Translations under genes and position numbers: made by a program
Notes under the pieces: model-generated
Database searches by the model: none
Seen by the model: only the letters and a program-made list of their open reading frames with translations
Told to the model about the DNA's origin: nothing
From: CAKSNH01 sp964422725
Lineage (GTDB): Bacteria; Bacillota; Clostridia; UBA1381
DNA length: 64,000 nucleotides
Assembly: GCA_964422725.1 (NCBI GenBank)
Contig: CAYRCC010000002.1
Location: forward strand, 46,714-110,713
Reading direction: 5' to 3'
In this document: piece after piece, positions 8,774 through 17,270 of the stretch
Position numbering within the stretch: position 1 is the stretch's first letter
Layout: each line of letters opens with the position of its first letter

Positions 8774-9025
8774 TCAGTCTTTTGCAAATGCCTGAAGCTT
8801 CTTTGCGCACTCAGGGCAAACCATTCTGTTTTCAAATGTAAACACATCCTTGGCATCACCGCAGAATATGCACGCAGGCTCGTACTTTTTCAAAATAACC
8901 AGTCCCTGGTCTACATAAATTTCCAAAGCATCTTTCTCCGCTATACCGAGAGTTCTTCTCAATTCGATAGGCAATACTATTCTGCCCAACTCGTCTACCT
9001 TTCTTACAATACCTGTTGATTTCAT
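8774..9025 (-). CDS. abrB: AbrB/SpoVT-type transition-state regulator with Cys-pair tail
   Basis: An 83-residue DNA-binding protein. The N-terminal swapped-hairpin AbrB domain (MKSTGIVRKVDELGRIVLP, then LRRTLGI, DALEIYVD) is followed by a short zinc-ribbon-like tail with CIFC and CPEC pairs, as in many clostridial AbrB paralogues. The ATG at 9025 is chosen because AAAGGAG sits 9 bp upstream; the longer open frame before it has no coding character. It is monocistronic, with its own consensus promoter and an AT-rich palindrome upstream. Known family members repress post-exponential functions; targets here are unknown. Confidence 0.9.
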   Translation of the reverse strand: MKSTGIVRKVDELGRIVLPIELRRTLGIAEKDALEIYVDQGLVILKKYEPACIFCGDAKDVFTFENRMVCPECAKKLQAFAKD

Positions 9026-9079
9026 AATGTTTTTCTCCTTTCCATATATAAAACATTTTGTTAATATTTTGATATCCAT

Positions 9080-9108
9080 ATTATAACATATATTACATCT
9101 ACAGTCAA
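9080..9108 (-). promoter_or_regulatory. abrB promoter
   Basis: Minus strand: -35 TTGACT (9103-9108), 17-bp spacer, -10 TATAAT (9080-9085). Near-consensus, with start about 45 nt before the abrB ATG. Confidence 0.85.
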
Positions 9109-9131
9109 CACTTTTTTCACAAAAAATGAAC

Positions 9132-9163
9132 TTTTTTGTAATTTTTTTAGTAATTACAAAAAA
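9132..9163. promoter_or_regulatory. AT-rich palindrome upstream of abrB promoter
   Basis: TTTTTTGTAATT (9132-9143) and AATTACAAAAAA (9152-9163) form a perfect 12-bp inverted repeat with an 8-bp centre, about 24 bp upstream of the abrB -35. AbrB proteins prefer AT-rich, bent DNA, so this could be an autoregulatory site (inference). Confidence 0.4.
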
Positions 9164-9249
9164 TGCCTTTTGATTATGGTTTTTATTGTGCAAACAGCAC
9201 TTATTTCGCTGTCGAACGCCGACTGTTTATGTGTCTTTTGCACAACATT

Positions 9250-9263
9250 TGAACGTATGTTCA
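9250..9263. promoter_or_regulatory. LexA/DinR box-like sequence
   Basis: TGAACGTATGTTCA matches 12 of 14 positions of the Gram-positive SOS box CGAACRNRYGTTYC; only the outermost bases differ. No SOS gene starts next to it, so a chance match is possible. Confidence 0.3.
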
Positions 9264-9478
9264 TATTCTCATCTTTCATTTTTCTGACATTTCAGACATA
9301 ATTTCTCATTTTTATCAAAGAAAAATACGGTGAGCGTGAATATATTTTCCGGTTCATTTTCTTCAAATTGCGGCACTCATTTCCTTATTTTTTTAACACA
9401 ATTAAGTTGCATTTTGAAATTGTAAATTCAGATTTTCGGCGCGATGATAACGGTAATAATTTTGTAACAAAAAATATC

Positions 9479-9507
9479 TGGTCAAAAACACATATATATT
9501 GTATAAT
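9479..9507 (+). promoter_or_regulatory. cdaA operon promoter
   Basis: -10 TATAAT (9502-9507) with a weak -35 TGGTCA (9479-9484) at 17-bp spacing, about 40 bp before the cdaA ATG. Confidence 0.55.
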
Positions 9508-9546
9508 ATAATTATTAATATTTCATCGGGAGGCTGTGCATTAATT

Positions 9547-10395
9547 ATGGATATTGTAATAGACTACATAACCAAATACATACAATTGTTCCGTCTGGCA
9601 GACTTGATTGATATGGCAATCGTTGCGGTTATAACATACAACCTTATGAAGCTTGTCAAAGAAACCCGCGCCGGACAGCTTATAAAAGGTATTGTTATAT
9701 TGTTTCTCGCACTTATGCTTAGTTCACTTTTAAAGCTCACTGTTCTGAACTATTTTCTTCAGGCAACCATGCAGGTGGGCGCGTTTGCCGTTATTGTGAT
9801 ATTTCAGCCGGAGCTGCGCAGTATTTTGGAGCGTATGGGACGTTCTAAGGTCGGAAAGCTTATGGATTTTTCCATCACGCAGATGTCCGACGAGGAATTT
9901 TCCAAAACCGTCGACGAGATAGTCGAGGCGGCAACCAATATGTCAAAATCCAAAACCGGCGCACTCATAGTAATCGAACGCGAAACAAAGCTCGGAGAAA
10001 TTATGACGACCGGTACGGTATTGAATGCCGATGTCAGTGCGAGTCTGCTTGAAAATATATTTTTCAAAAACACCCCCCTCCACGACGGCGCTGTTATAAT
10101 CCGCGACAGTAAAATTATGACTGCCGGCTGTCTTTTGCCGCTGACTTCAAATACAAATCTTTCCAAAAAGCTCGGCACGCGCCACCGCGCAGGTATCGGC
10201 ATTTCCGAAGCATCAGATGCCGTAACCCTTATAGTAAGCGAAGAAACCGGAAAAATATCCATTGCAATAGAGGGAACTCTGACCAGCAATATTTCCGGCG
10301 AATCGTTAAAAAAAGCTCTTTCTAAAACCCTCAGGAAACGCAATACCAATTCCGGATTTGATAAAATTAAGTTTTGGAGAGTGATGAATAAATGA
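9547..10395 (+). CDS. cdaA: Diadenylate cyclase CdaA
   Basis: A 282-residue membrane enzyme that condenses two ATP into cyclic di-AMP. Three N-terminal membrane helices (about residues 15-88) precede the DAC domain, which has the catalytic LHDGAVII motif (DGA at 180-182) and GTRHRAG (RHR at 212-214). The ATG at 9547 is chosen; GGGAGG lies upstream at a rather long 13-nt spacing, and the in-frame extension to 9499 would overlap the -10 element. The stop overlaps the cdaR start by 4 bp (ATGA), so the two are translationally coupled. c-di-AMP controls potassium and osmolyte transport and cell-wall homeostasis in Firmicutes. Confidence 0.95.
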   Translation: MDIVIDYITKYIQLFRLADLIDMAIVAVITYNLMKLVKETRAGQLIKGIVILFLALMLSSLLKLTVLNYFLQATMQVGAFAVIVIFQPELRSILERMGRSKVGKLMDFSITQMSDEEFSKTVDEIVEAATNMSKSKTGALIVIERETKLGEIMTTGTVLNADVSASLLENIFFKNTPLHDGAVIIRDSKIMTAGCLLPLTSNTNLSKKLGTRHRAGIGISEASDAVTLIVSEETGKISIAIEGTLTSNISGESLKKALSKTLRKRNTNSGFDKIKFWRVMNK

Positions 10396-11570
10396 AAAAA
10401 ATATTTGAAAGCAAAATCGCAATGCAGATTTCAGCGGTTGTCATTGCCGTTATACTGTGGTTTATCATTGCCTACTCGGAAAACCCGGTTATTGACATAA
10501 CCGTCAATAACATTCCGATTTCCTACTCTAACCTCTCCGTCCTTGAAGAACGCGGACTTACTATCTTAAAAGACGGCAAAACACCTACCGTTTCCGTTTC
10601 CGTTCAGGGAAACCGAAGTGATTTGTTCAGCGTGATACGCAATATAAGTGCCGAAATTGATTTGTCAACCCTCAATTCATCGGGAAGCTATGAAATGCCG
10701 ATTGATATAAACATACCTGTAAAATCGGTGGAGCTTTTGCGCAAAAAGTCGAATAACGCAACCGTCGTTGTCGAGCCTATAGTCACACGCACAATTCCCG
10801 TAAACATACTCCGGACGGGTTCTAACAGCGAATACCTCGTAAAATCATCGTCGGATATATCCGAAATCGTAATAAGCGGCGCAAAATCGGCTGTAAGCGA
10901 AGTTAATGCGGCATCGGTTACGGTGGACGTTTCCGATATAAAGACTGACTCGGTAAGCAGTTACAGCTACTCATTTGTCGATTATGACGGTGACGAAATC
11001 GAAAGCAACAACATTTCATCAGAAACTACTGCGATAATCATTTCAAACAAGCTGTTTTTGGCAAAATCAGTACCTATAAAAATCGAATATCCCGCAGAGG
11101 TTTCGCAGGACTTTATTGTCAATATCAAAAACGCGGATTCATTGAGTGCAAATATCGGTGTTTTGAAAGAAAGCTATGACGATGTAACATCAATCACAGC
11201 ACAGTTTCCGTCAAATATTTCCGACGGCGAAGCATCGGTTGTGACCATACCGCTGGATATACCCGACAACGTATATATCCCCGATAACCCTTTTGTAGAG
11301 GTGAAAGCGGATATTACAAAAAAGACTGTCAAAAACGTCACTCTTCCGGTAACAATCCAGAATATACCCGCAGGTCTTACCGTAAACACGGTTGACGATG
11401 TAAATATAACGGTAAAAGGCGCCGGCGAGGAGCTTGACCCGTCATTAATGTCCGCAATAGCCGACCTTTCGGGACTTACCGCCGGTGAACACAGTGTTAA
11501 ACTGAAAATTACGGTTCCGGGCGGAGTAAGCATCGAACAGGACTATTCGGTAAATATTATACTTGAATAA
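10392..11570 (+). CDS. cdaR: CdaA regulatory protein CdaR (YbbR repeats)
   Basis: A 392-residue protein with one N-terminal membrane helix (about 9-27, ISAVVIAVILWFIIAYS) and an extracellular part built of YbbR-type beta repeats; NIPISYSNL, IPVNILRTG, VPIKIEYP and LPVTIQNIP mark successive repeat starts. In B. subtilis and Listeria, CdaR binds the membrane part of CdaA and modulates c-di-AMP synthesis. The 4-bp overlap with cdaA supports the same role. A glmM gene, often third in this operon, is absent; hslO follows instead after 30 bp. Confidence 0.92.
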   Translation: MKKIFESKIAMQISAVVIAVILWFIIAYSENPVIDITVNNIPISYSNLSVLEERGLTILKDGKTPTVSVSVQGNRSDLFSVIRNISAEIDLSTLNSSGSYEMPIDINIPVKSVELLRKKSNNATVVVEPIVTRTIPVNILRTGSNSEYLVKSSSDISEIVISGAKSAVSEVNAASVTVDVSDIKTDSVSSYSYSFVDYDGDEIESNNISSETTAIIISNKLFLAKSVPIKIEYPAEVSQDFIVNIKNADSLSANIGVLKESYDDVTSITAQFPSNISDGEASVVTIPLDIPDNVYIPDNPFVEVKADITKKTVKNVTLPVTIQNIPAGLTVNTVDDVNITVKGAGEELDPSLMSAIADLSGLTAGEHSVKLKITVPGGVSIEQDYSVNIILE

Positions 11571-11600
11571 AACCCAAACAACAGAAAGGAAATATATAAA

Positions 11601-12482
11601 ATGTCAGATGTTATAGTAAGAGGAAGCAGTATTGACGGCAGTATACGAGTATTTGCCGCCGTCACCACCGATATGGTAAAACAAGCAAGAAAAATTCATA
11701 ACTGTTATCCGGTTGCCGCCGCGGCACTCGGCAGAACGCTCACCATTGGCTCTATTATGGGTGCAACGCTAAAAAACGATACCGACAGTATGACTGTTCA
11801 AATCAGCGGCAGCGGTCCGCTCGGCAGAATTGTCGTTGTTACGGACAGTAAATCACGGGTACGCGGATATATTGAAAATCCGTTTGTCGAGTTGCCGTTA
11901 AACAGCAAGGGTAAATTAGATGTCGGCGGCGGTGTCGGCAAAGGCAGACTGTGCGTAATACGTGATTTAGGGCTTAAAGAGCCGTACGTCGGTCAAGTAC
12001 CGCTCGTAAACGGTGAAATCGCCGAGGATATGACATACTATTTTGCCGTCAGTGAGCAAATCCCTACGGCAATCGGACTCGGAGTGCTTGTGGATACGGA
12101 CGGCAGTATAATCTGCTCCGGCGGATTTATGATTCAGCTTATGCCGGAGGCAAGCGAACAGACAGCCGCAAAGCTTGAAGAAACGGTGAAATCCGTTCCG
12201 TCGGTTACAAGTATGATACAAAGCGGTATGAGTGCCGAGGATATTCTATTTAAGGTGACTGACGGCTTTGATATGCTTGCGGAAAATAAAACCATTCTCC
12301 CGCAGTACCACTGCAACTGCAGTAAGGAACGTATGGAACGCGCACTGATTTCCATAGGAAAAGACGAGCTTTCGGATATTATCACAGAACAGGGAAGTGC
12401 ACAATTAACCTGTCAGTTCTGCGATAACCAATATACTTTCGGCAAAGACGAGCTTTTAGAGCTCCTCCGACAAGCCAAGTAA
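11601..12482 (+). CDS. hslO: Redox-regulated chaperone Hsp33
   Basis: A 293-residue cytoplasmic holdase chaperone activated by oxidation. The core domain (GSSIDGSIRVFAAVTTDMV, GSGPLGRIVV, GGFMIQLMP) is followed by the zinc-binding redox switch with C238 and C240 (HCNC) and C271 and C274 (CQFC). All four cysteines needed for zinc release and disulfide formation are present. AGAAAGGA precedes the ATG by about 10 nt. It sits 30 bp after cdaR and ends at a strong hairpin, so it is probably last in the cdaA-cdaR-hslO transcript. Confidence 0.95.
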   Translation: MSDVIVRGSSIDGSIRVFAAVTTDMVKQARKIHNCYPVAAAALGRTLTIGSIMGATLKNDTDSMTVQISGSGPLGRIVVVTDSKSRVRGYIENPFVELPLNSKGKLDVGGGVGKGRLCVIRDLGLKEPYVGQVPLVNGEIAEDMTYYFAVSEQIPTAIGLGVLVDTDGSIICSGGFMIQLMPEASEQTAAKLEETVKSVPSVTSMIQSGMSAEDILFKVTDGFDMLAENKTILPQYHCNCSKERMERALISIGKDELSDIITEQGSAQLTCQFCDNQYTFGKDELLELLRQAK

Positions 12483-12489
12483 AACAGCG

Positions 12490-12536
12490 GTATACCCAAG
12501 TGCGGTGCTTTTCTTTCAAGCCGCACTTGGGTATAC
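12490..12536 (+). terminator. Terminator after hslO
   Basis: Perfect 16-bp inverted repeat, arms 12490-12505 and 12521-12536, loop 15 nt, followed by a short interrupted T-run. Confidence 0.7.
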
Positions 12537-12613
12537 GTTTGTCGTCACCACACAAGCATCGGCAGAGCTTAAGCCGTCTTTAAAATTTTCTGACACATTT
12601 TTTCAAAAAACTA

Positions 12614-12642
12614 TTGCGAAATCAAGAAAATAGATATATACT
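12614..12642 (+). promoter_or_regulatory. truA operon promoter
   Basis: -35 TTGCGA (12614-12619), 17 bp, -10 TATACT (12637-12642). This gives a leader of about 117 nt containing two small hairpins (AAACC/GGTTT and AGGCT/AGCCT). A second TATAAT at 12706-12711 lacks a good -35. Confidence 0.55.
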
Positions 12643-12765
12643 ATAAGATAATTGTAAGTTAAAACCTCAAAATGGTTTCACGCTTTTTTAAAGGCTATCA
12701 GCCTGTATAATAAATTTTGCTGACCACTGCGGTTCTGCAAACAATGTATTTTTGAGAGGAATACA

Positions 12766-13518
12766 ATGAGAAATATTAAATTGACTCTGCAATACGACGG
12801 AACGGCTTACCACGGCTGGCAAATACAGCCGAATGCGCTTACCGTTCAGGAGGTTGTGGAAAATTCAATAAAGTCGATTATAGGCACTCATATCCACGTA
12901 ACCGGTTGCGGCAGAACCGATTCGGGTGTCCACGCTGACAAATATATATGTAATTTCTTTTCCGACACAGTCATACCTATTGACAAAATGGCAAACGCTA
13001 TAAACAGCAAGCTGCCGCCGGATATAGTCTGCAAAGCCGCACAGGATATGCCGTCGGAATTTCATTCCAAAAATTCAGCAGTGAAAAAAAGATATACCTA
13101 CCGTATTTTAAATTCTGCGTTTAACGATGCTTTCATCGGCAGATACACTTGGCATTACCGCGGCGGCATAGATGTTGAGGCTATGCAAAAAGCGGCGGCG
13201 CACTTTGTCGGCGAACACGATTTTGCCGGTTTTGCCTCCAGCGGATTGAGTGTTAAAACCACAGTAAGAACAATTTATTCGATTGACGTTACAAAAAATA
13301 ACGATATCATCTCGATTGACGTTACGGGAAACGGTTTTCTGTATAATATGGTAAGAATTATTGCCGGAACATTACTGTTTGTCGGAATAGGAAAACTCAA
13401 AGCCGAAGATATTCCGGATATAATCGCCTCGTGCGACAGAAACCGCGCCGGAATAACAGCACCGCCCGAAGGACTGTGTTTATCCGAGGTATACTACCGA
13501 AAGGAAGATATGTATTGA
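12766..13518 (+). CDS. truA: tRNA pseudouridine synthase A
   Basis: A 250-residue enzyme that isomerises uridines 38-40 in the tRNA anticodon arm. LTLQYDGTAYHGWQIQP and the catalytic GRTDSGVHA motif, with D52 as the essential aspartate, are clear. The C-terminal part has GNGFLYNMVRIIAGTLLFVG. AGAGGAAT precedes the ATG. The stop codon overlaps the TTG start of the next gene by 4 bp (TTGA), placing truA at the head of a truA-DUF5711-cvpA group. Confidence 0.95.
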   Translation: MRNIKLTLQYDGTAYHGWQIQPNALTVQEVVENSIKSIIGTHIHVTGCGRTDSGVHADKYICNFFSDTVIPIDKMANAINSKLPPDIVCKAAQDMPSEFHSKNSAVKKRYTYRILNSAFNDAFIGRYTWHYRGGIDVEAMQKAAAHFVGEHDFAGFASSGLSVKTTVRTIYSIDVTKNNDIISIDVTGNGFLYNMVRIIAGTLLFVGIGKLKAEDIPDIIASCDRNRAGITAPPEGLCLSEVYYRKEDMY

Positions 13519-14786
13519 AGAAATTTAAAATATTTGTGCTTATTGCGGCCTTGGCAATTGTATGTGCCGCCGCCGCTGCGGCGATAAGTATGTCGGGCGG
13601 CAGTGCACAGTTTGCCGAAAATTACATAAGCAATGTAAAATCCAATATACAGGTGATTGCCGATAAATTCAATGTACAGCGTCCGCCGAACAAAACCGAA
13701 AATGCGCCGTCGGAGGACACCGATGCTTCAAAATCCGAATCGGAAAGCACACAAGAGCCCGATCAGTCGTCCGAACCGGAACAGACTCCCGAACAGACAC
13801 CGAAAAAAAACGGCAGTGAGGGCAGTGTGTACAATACCGTCGCAATGGCAGATGCCGATTTAATGCAGTACGCCGTATACAAGGATTATCTCGTTTGTGC
13901 CGACACCACCTCACTTATGGCGTTTAACAAGGACGGTACAGCCGCTTGGGCGATAGCTATGCCGACCAAAAAACCTATTTTGAAGGTTAGCGGCGGTTAT
14001 ATACTTCTTGCGGAAAAGGACGGGACCAAATTGAGTCTTTTTATGGGAAACAAGCTGATTTACTCGGTAAACACCGAAAATTCCATTTTCACTGCCTCCG
14101 TTTCGGAAAACGGCGATGTTGTTGCCGTTACCGACAGATCGCAGTATAAAGGCTCGGTAATCGTTTATAACAAAAACGGCGAACAGGTTTTTGTATGGAA
14201 CTCCGGCAGCTATGATATTCTCGATGCCGATATTTCAGCCTCACGAGATGTAGCTGTTTCACTGCTCAACACCGAAAACGGTGCAAAAACGTGTATCAGC
14301 TTTTTTGATATAAATGAGAAACAGCCGTATGCCTCACCTGAATTTGACGACACTCTTATGTTTGACATTGAATTTCTCGGTGAAACCCTGAATGCTGTCG
14401 GCGACAACCGCATAGTAGGTATCACCAACCGCGGAAAAGTTAAATGGACAGTTGATTTGACAGGTAAAAAGCTTGCAAAATATGTTTTTGCCAAGTCAGG
14501 CTACAAGCTTTTAATGTTTGATAACAGCCTTGCCGCCGAGATACAGCTTTTAGACAAAAACGGCAAAGAAAAAACCACTCTCAAATCCGAGGCAATTCCG
14601 TATTGTATGGATATATCCTCCAACAGGATAGCATATAATAACGGACGTGAGCTGTTGTTCGGCGAATATTCGGGTAATGTTTTCAAAAACTGTAAAACAG
14701 ACAGGGATATAAAAGACGTAATAATACTCAGTTCCTCGACCGCCGTTATAGTGTACAGCGGAAGTCTTGAGTTTTGTGAATTTTAA
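13515..14786 (+). CDS. DUF5711-like membrane-anchored beta-propeller protein
   Basis: A 423-residue protein. It has an N-terminal membrane helix (about residues 5-28, Ala-rich), a Ser/Glu/Pro/Gln-rich linker (about 65-105, with EPDQSSEPEQTPEQTP), then repeated PQQ-like propeller blades with alternating MAFNKDGTAAWAIAMP and GNKLIYSVNTEN strands. It resembles the clostridial DUF5711 family, whose function I do not know. The TTG at 13515 is chosen because GGAAG lies 7 bp upstream and it overlaps the truA stop; a longer reading would lie inside truA. The cvpA gene follows 22 bp later, a pairing I remember from other Clostridia. Confidence 0.7.
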   Translation: MKKFKIFVLIAALAIVCAAAAAAISMSGGSAQFAENYISNVKSNIQVIADKFNVQRPPNKTENAPSEDTDASKSESESTQEPDQSSEPEQTPEQTPKKNGSEGSVYNTVAMADADLMQYAVYKDYLVCADTTSLMAFNKDGTAAWAIAMPTKKPILKVSGGYILLAEKDGTKLSLFMGNKLIYSVNTENSIFTASVSENGDVVAVTDRSQYKGSVIVYNKNGEQVFVWNSGSYDILDADISASRDVAVSLLNTENGAKTCISFFDINEKQPYASPEFDDTLMFDIEFLGETLNAVGDNRIVGITNRGKVKWTVDLTGKKLAKYVFAKSGYKLLMFDNSLAAEIQLLDKNGKEKTTLKSEAIPYCMDISSNRIAYNNGRELLFGEYSGNVFKNCKTDRDIKDVIILSSSTAVIVYSGSLEFCEF

Positions 14787-14808
14787 ACATTTCTATGGAG
14801 GTTATATT

Positions 14809-15489
14809 ATGCAGGCAAGTGTAATAACAGATATAATTTTAGCGGCAGTATTTGCCATATGCATAGGATACGGCTACAAACGCGGTTTTATGCGTGCGGC
14901 GTACCAAATTATTTCTTTTGTGCTTACGGTGATTATCGTGTTTGCGTTCCGCGCACCGGTAACACAGCTTTTGTACGATACGCAAATCGGTACAGCCGTC
15001 ACCTCGGCAGTACAGGAAAAAGTAAATACGGCAATCTCCAAAACTGACCTGACATCTGATGCAAACGCGTTTGTGGACGAGCTTGCTTTCCCTGAATTTA
15101 TAAGTGACAGCATAAAGAAAAGTATGCAGTCTGCACAGGATTTCAAAATCGACACCGCAAATACGGTCTGTGAAAATATAACGGATACGCTTATGACGTT
15201 TCTGGCGGCGGCGATACTGTTCGCCTCGGTCAGACTCGGACTTTCCATCGTTATGACTGTGCTTGACAGGGTGTGCCGTCTGCCGCTGCTTAACTTTATG
15301 AATAAAACCGCCGGCGGTGCGGTGGGAGTGCTGAATGCACTTATAATAGTATACGCTGTGTGCGCGCTTGTAATGTTCTTTACACCGGCACAAAAACAGC
15401 CTCAAGTAAACACCGTCATATCGCAAACGACTTTGACAAAGCAGTTTTACAACAATAATTATCTTCTTAAACTGCTTTGCTTAAAATAA
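14809..15489 (+). CDS. CvpA family membrane protein
   Basis: A 226-residue protein with four predicted membrane helices. The N-terminal half (VITDIILAAVFAICIGYGYKRG, FMRAAYQIISFVLTVIIVFAF) is the CvpA signature. A soluble loop lies between helices 2 and 3, and GGAVGVLNALIIVYAVCALVMFF is near the end. CvpA was named for colicin V production; its broader role in envelope homeostasis is not settled. The ATG at 14809 has GGAGG 7 nt upstream and is preferred over a start 42 bp earlier inside the preceding gene. Confidence 0.85.
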   Translation: MQASVITDIILAAVFAICIGYGYKRGFMRAAYQIISFVLTVIIVFAFRAPVTQLLYDTQIGTAVTSAVQEKVNTAISKTDLTSDANAFVDELAFPEFISDSIKKSMQSAQDFKIDTANTVCENITDTLMTFLAAAILFASVRLGLSIVMTVLDRVCRLPLLNFMNKTAGGAVGVLNALIIVYAVCALVMFFTPAQKQPQVNTVISQTTLTKQFYNNNYLLKLLCLK

Positions 15490-15531
15490 AAAACAATAAA
15501 TTATTTATGAAAGTATAAGGAGGATAAAACA

Positions 15532-17196
15532 ATGTACAGTGATATTGTAAAAAAAGGATTGGAAAAAACCCCGCACCGTTCGCTTTTCAAAGCCGCCGGA
15601 TTTACCGACGAAGAAATTAAGCGTCCGCTTATAGGTGTGGTAAGTGCAAAAAATGAAGTTATTCCCGGACATATTCATCTTGACAAAATTGCCGAGGCTG
15701 TAAAAGCCGGTATAAGAATAGCCGGAGGTACACCGATTGAGTTTCCGGCAATAGGCGTGTGCGACGGTATTGCAATGGGACATATGGGTATGAAATATTC
15801 TCTTGCATCAAGAGAGCTGATTGCCGACTCGGTTGAATCAATGACACTCGCTCACGGCTTTGATGCACTGGTGCTTATTCCAAACTGCGATAAAATCGTT
15901 CCGAGTATGCTTATGGCTGCCGCAAGACTTAATAAGCCGGCAATTATTGTAAGCGGCGGACCTATGCTTTCAATGAAGTACAACGGCAAATACCGCGACC
16001 TAAACACCACGTTTGAGGCTGTCGGCGCGTTTAAAGCCGGTACTATTGACGAACACGAACTGCTCGCACTCGAAAATGCGGCTTGTCCGTCGTGCGGCTC
16101 GTGCTCGGGTATGTTTACGGCAAACTCAATGAACTGTCTTAGCGAGGTTTTGGGTATGGCACTTCCGGGGAACGGTACAATACCGGCGGTTTATTCGGAA
16201 AGAATCCGTCTTGCCAAAGAAACCGGTATGAAAATTATGGAGCTTTTGGAAAATGATATCAAACCAAGAGATATTATGACCGCCGATGCATTTTATAATG
16301 CACTCAGAGTTGATATGGCACTCGGCTGTTCGACAAACTCAATGCTCCATCTGCCGGCAATCGCACATGAGGCAAAGGTTAAAATCAGTATGGAAATGGC
16401 TAACGACATCAGCAGTATCACGCCTAACCTCTGCCACCTCGCACCTGCCGGTGAACACCACGTTCAGGACTTGTACGCGGCAGGCGGTGTAGCGGCTGTA
16501 ATGAATGAGCTTAACAAAAAGGGTCTGCTTAAAACCGACATCAAGACGGTTACAGGCAAAACCGTTGCGGAAAATATAGCAAATCACCCTGTTCTCGACC
16601 ACGACGTAATCCGTCCTATCGACAATCCGTACAGCGCAACCGGCGGTATTGCTGTGCTGAAGGGTAATCTTGCGCTTGACGGCTCGGTTGTAAAGAGAAG
16701 CGCGGTTGCCGAAGAAATGCTCGTACACGAAGGACCGGCAAAGGTTTATGACAGCGAGGACGAGGCTATAGAAGCAATTTATGCGGGCAAAATCGAAAAG
16801 GGTGACGTTGTGGTTATCCGTTATGAAGGTCCGAAAGGCGGTCCGGGTATGAGAGAAATGCTCTCCCCTACCTCAGCCATCTGCGGTATGGGACTCGACA
16901 AAGACGTTGCGCTTATCACAGACGGACGTTTTTCGGGTGCTACAAGAGGTGCGGCTATCGGTCACGTTTCTCCTGAGGCTATGGAGGGCGGTCCTATTGC
17001 ATTCATCAAGGACGGCGATATTATTCAAATTGATATGCACAAATGTGAGCTTAACGTAAAGATAAGCGACGAAGAAATGGCAAAACGCCGCGAAGGCTGG
17101 ACACCTAACGAACCTAAAGTTAAAACGGGTTATCTGAAAAGATACGGAAAATTGGTTTCATCGGCTATGCAGGGTGCTGTAATGCTTGATGACTGA
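15532..17196 (+). CDS. ilvD: Dihydroxy-acid dehydratase
   Basis: A 554-residue iron-sulfur enzyme that dehydrates 2,3-dihydroxy-isovalerate and 2,3-dihydroxy-3-methylvalerate in valine and isoleucine synthesis. CDKIVPSM (C119), ACPSCGSCSGMFTANSMNC (C185, C188, C191) and TDGRFSGATRGAAIGHVSPEA are family hallmarks, and the length is typical. AAGGAGG precedes the ATG by 9 nt. It is isolated from other ilv genes in this window. It lies 42 bp after cvpA without a visible promoter or terminator, so it could be cotranscribed with truA-cvpA. Confidence 0.95.
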   Translation: MYSDIVKKGLEKTPHRSLFKAAGFTDEEIKRPLIGVVSAKNEVIPGHIHLDKIAEAVKAGIRIAGGTPIEFPAIGVCDGIAMGHMGMKYSLASRELIADSVESMTLAHGFDALVLIPNCDKIVPSMLMAAARLNKPAIIVSGGPMLSMKYNGKYRDLNTTFEAVGAFKAGTIDEHELLALENAACPSCGSCSGMFTANSMNCLSEVLGMALPGNGTIPAVYSERIRLAKETGMKIMELLENDIKPRDIMTADAFYNALRVDMALGCSTNSMLHLPAIAHEAKVKISMEMANDISSITPNLCHLAPAGEHHVQDLYAAGGVAAVMNELNKKGLLKTDIKTVTGKTVAENIANHPVLDHDVIRPIDNPYSATGGIAVLKGNLALDGSVVKRSAVAEEMLVHEGPAKVYDSEDEAIEAIYAGKIEKGDVVVIRYEGPKGGPGMREMLSPTSAICGMGLDKDVALITDGRFSGATRGAAIGHVSPEAMEGGPIAFIKDGDIIQIDMHKCELNVKISDEEMAKRREGWTPNEPKVKTGYLKRYGKLVSSAMQGAVMLDD

Positions 17197-17210
17197 TACA
17201 TATAAAATCG

Positions 17211-17236
17211 GGTATGGGATTTGAATATCCCATACC
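17211..17236 (+). terminator. Hairpin after ilvD
   Basis: GGTATGGGAT (17211-17220) pairs with ATCCCATACC (17227-17236), loop 6 nt. The T-run after it is weak, so termination may be partial or Rho-assisted. Confidence 0.5.
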
Positions 17237-17270
17237 TATCATTTCATAATATTTATAAAAGGTGATGCGT

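Larger units (their letters stand above)
9026..9546. other. Divergent intergenic region abrB/cdaA
   Basis: A 521-bp AT-rich divergent region. It contains the abrB promoter (9080-9108), an AT palindrome (9132-9163), a LexA-box-like sequence (9250-9263) and the cdaA promoter (9479-9507). Between 9270 and 9470 I see nothing else that I can support. Confidence 0.6.
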
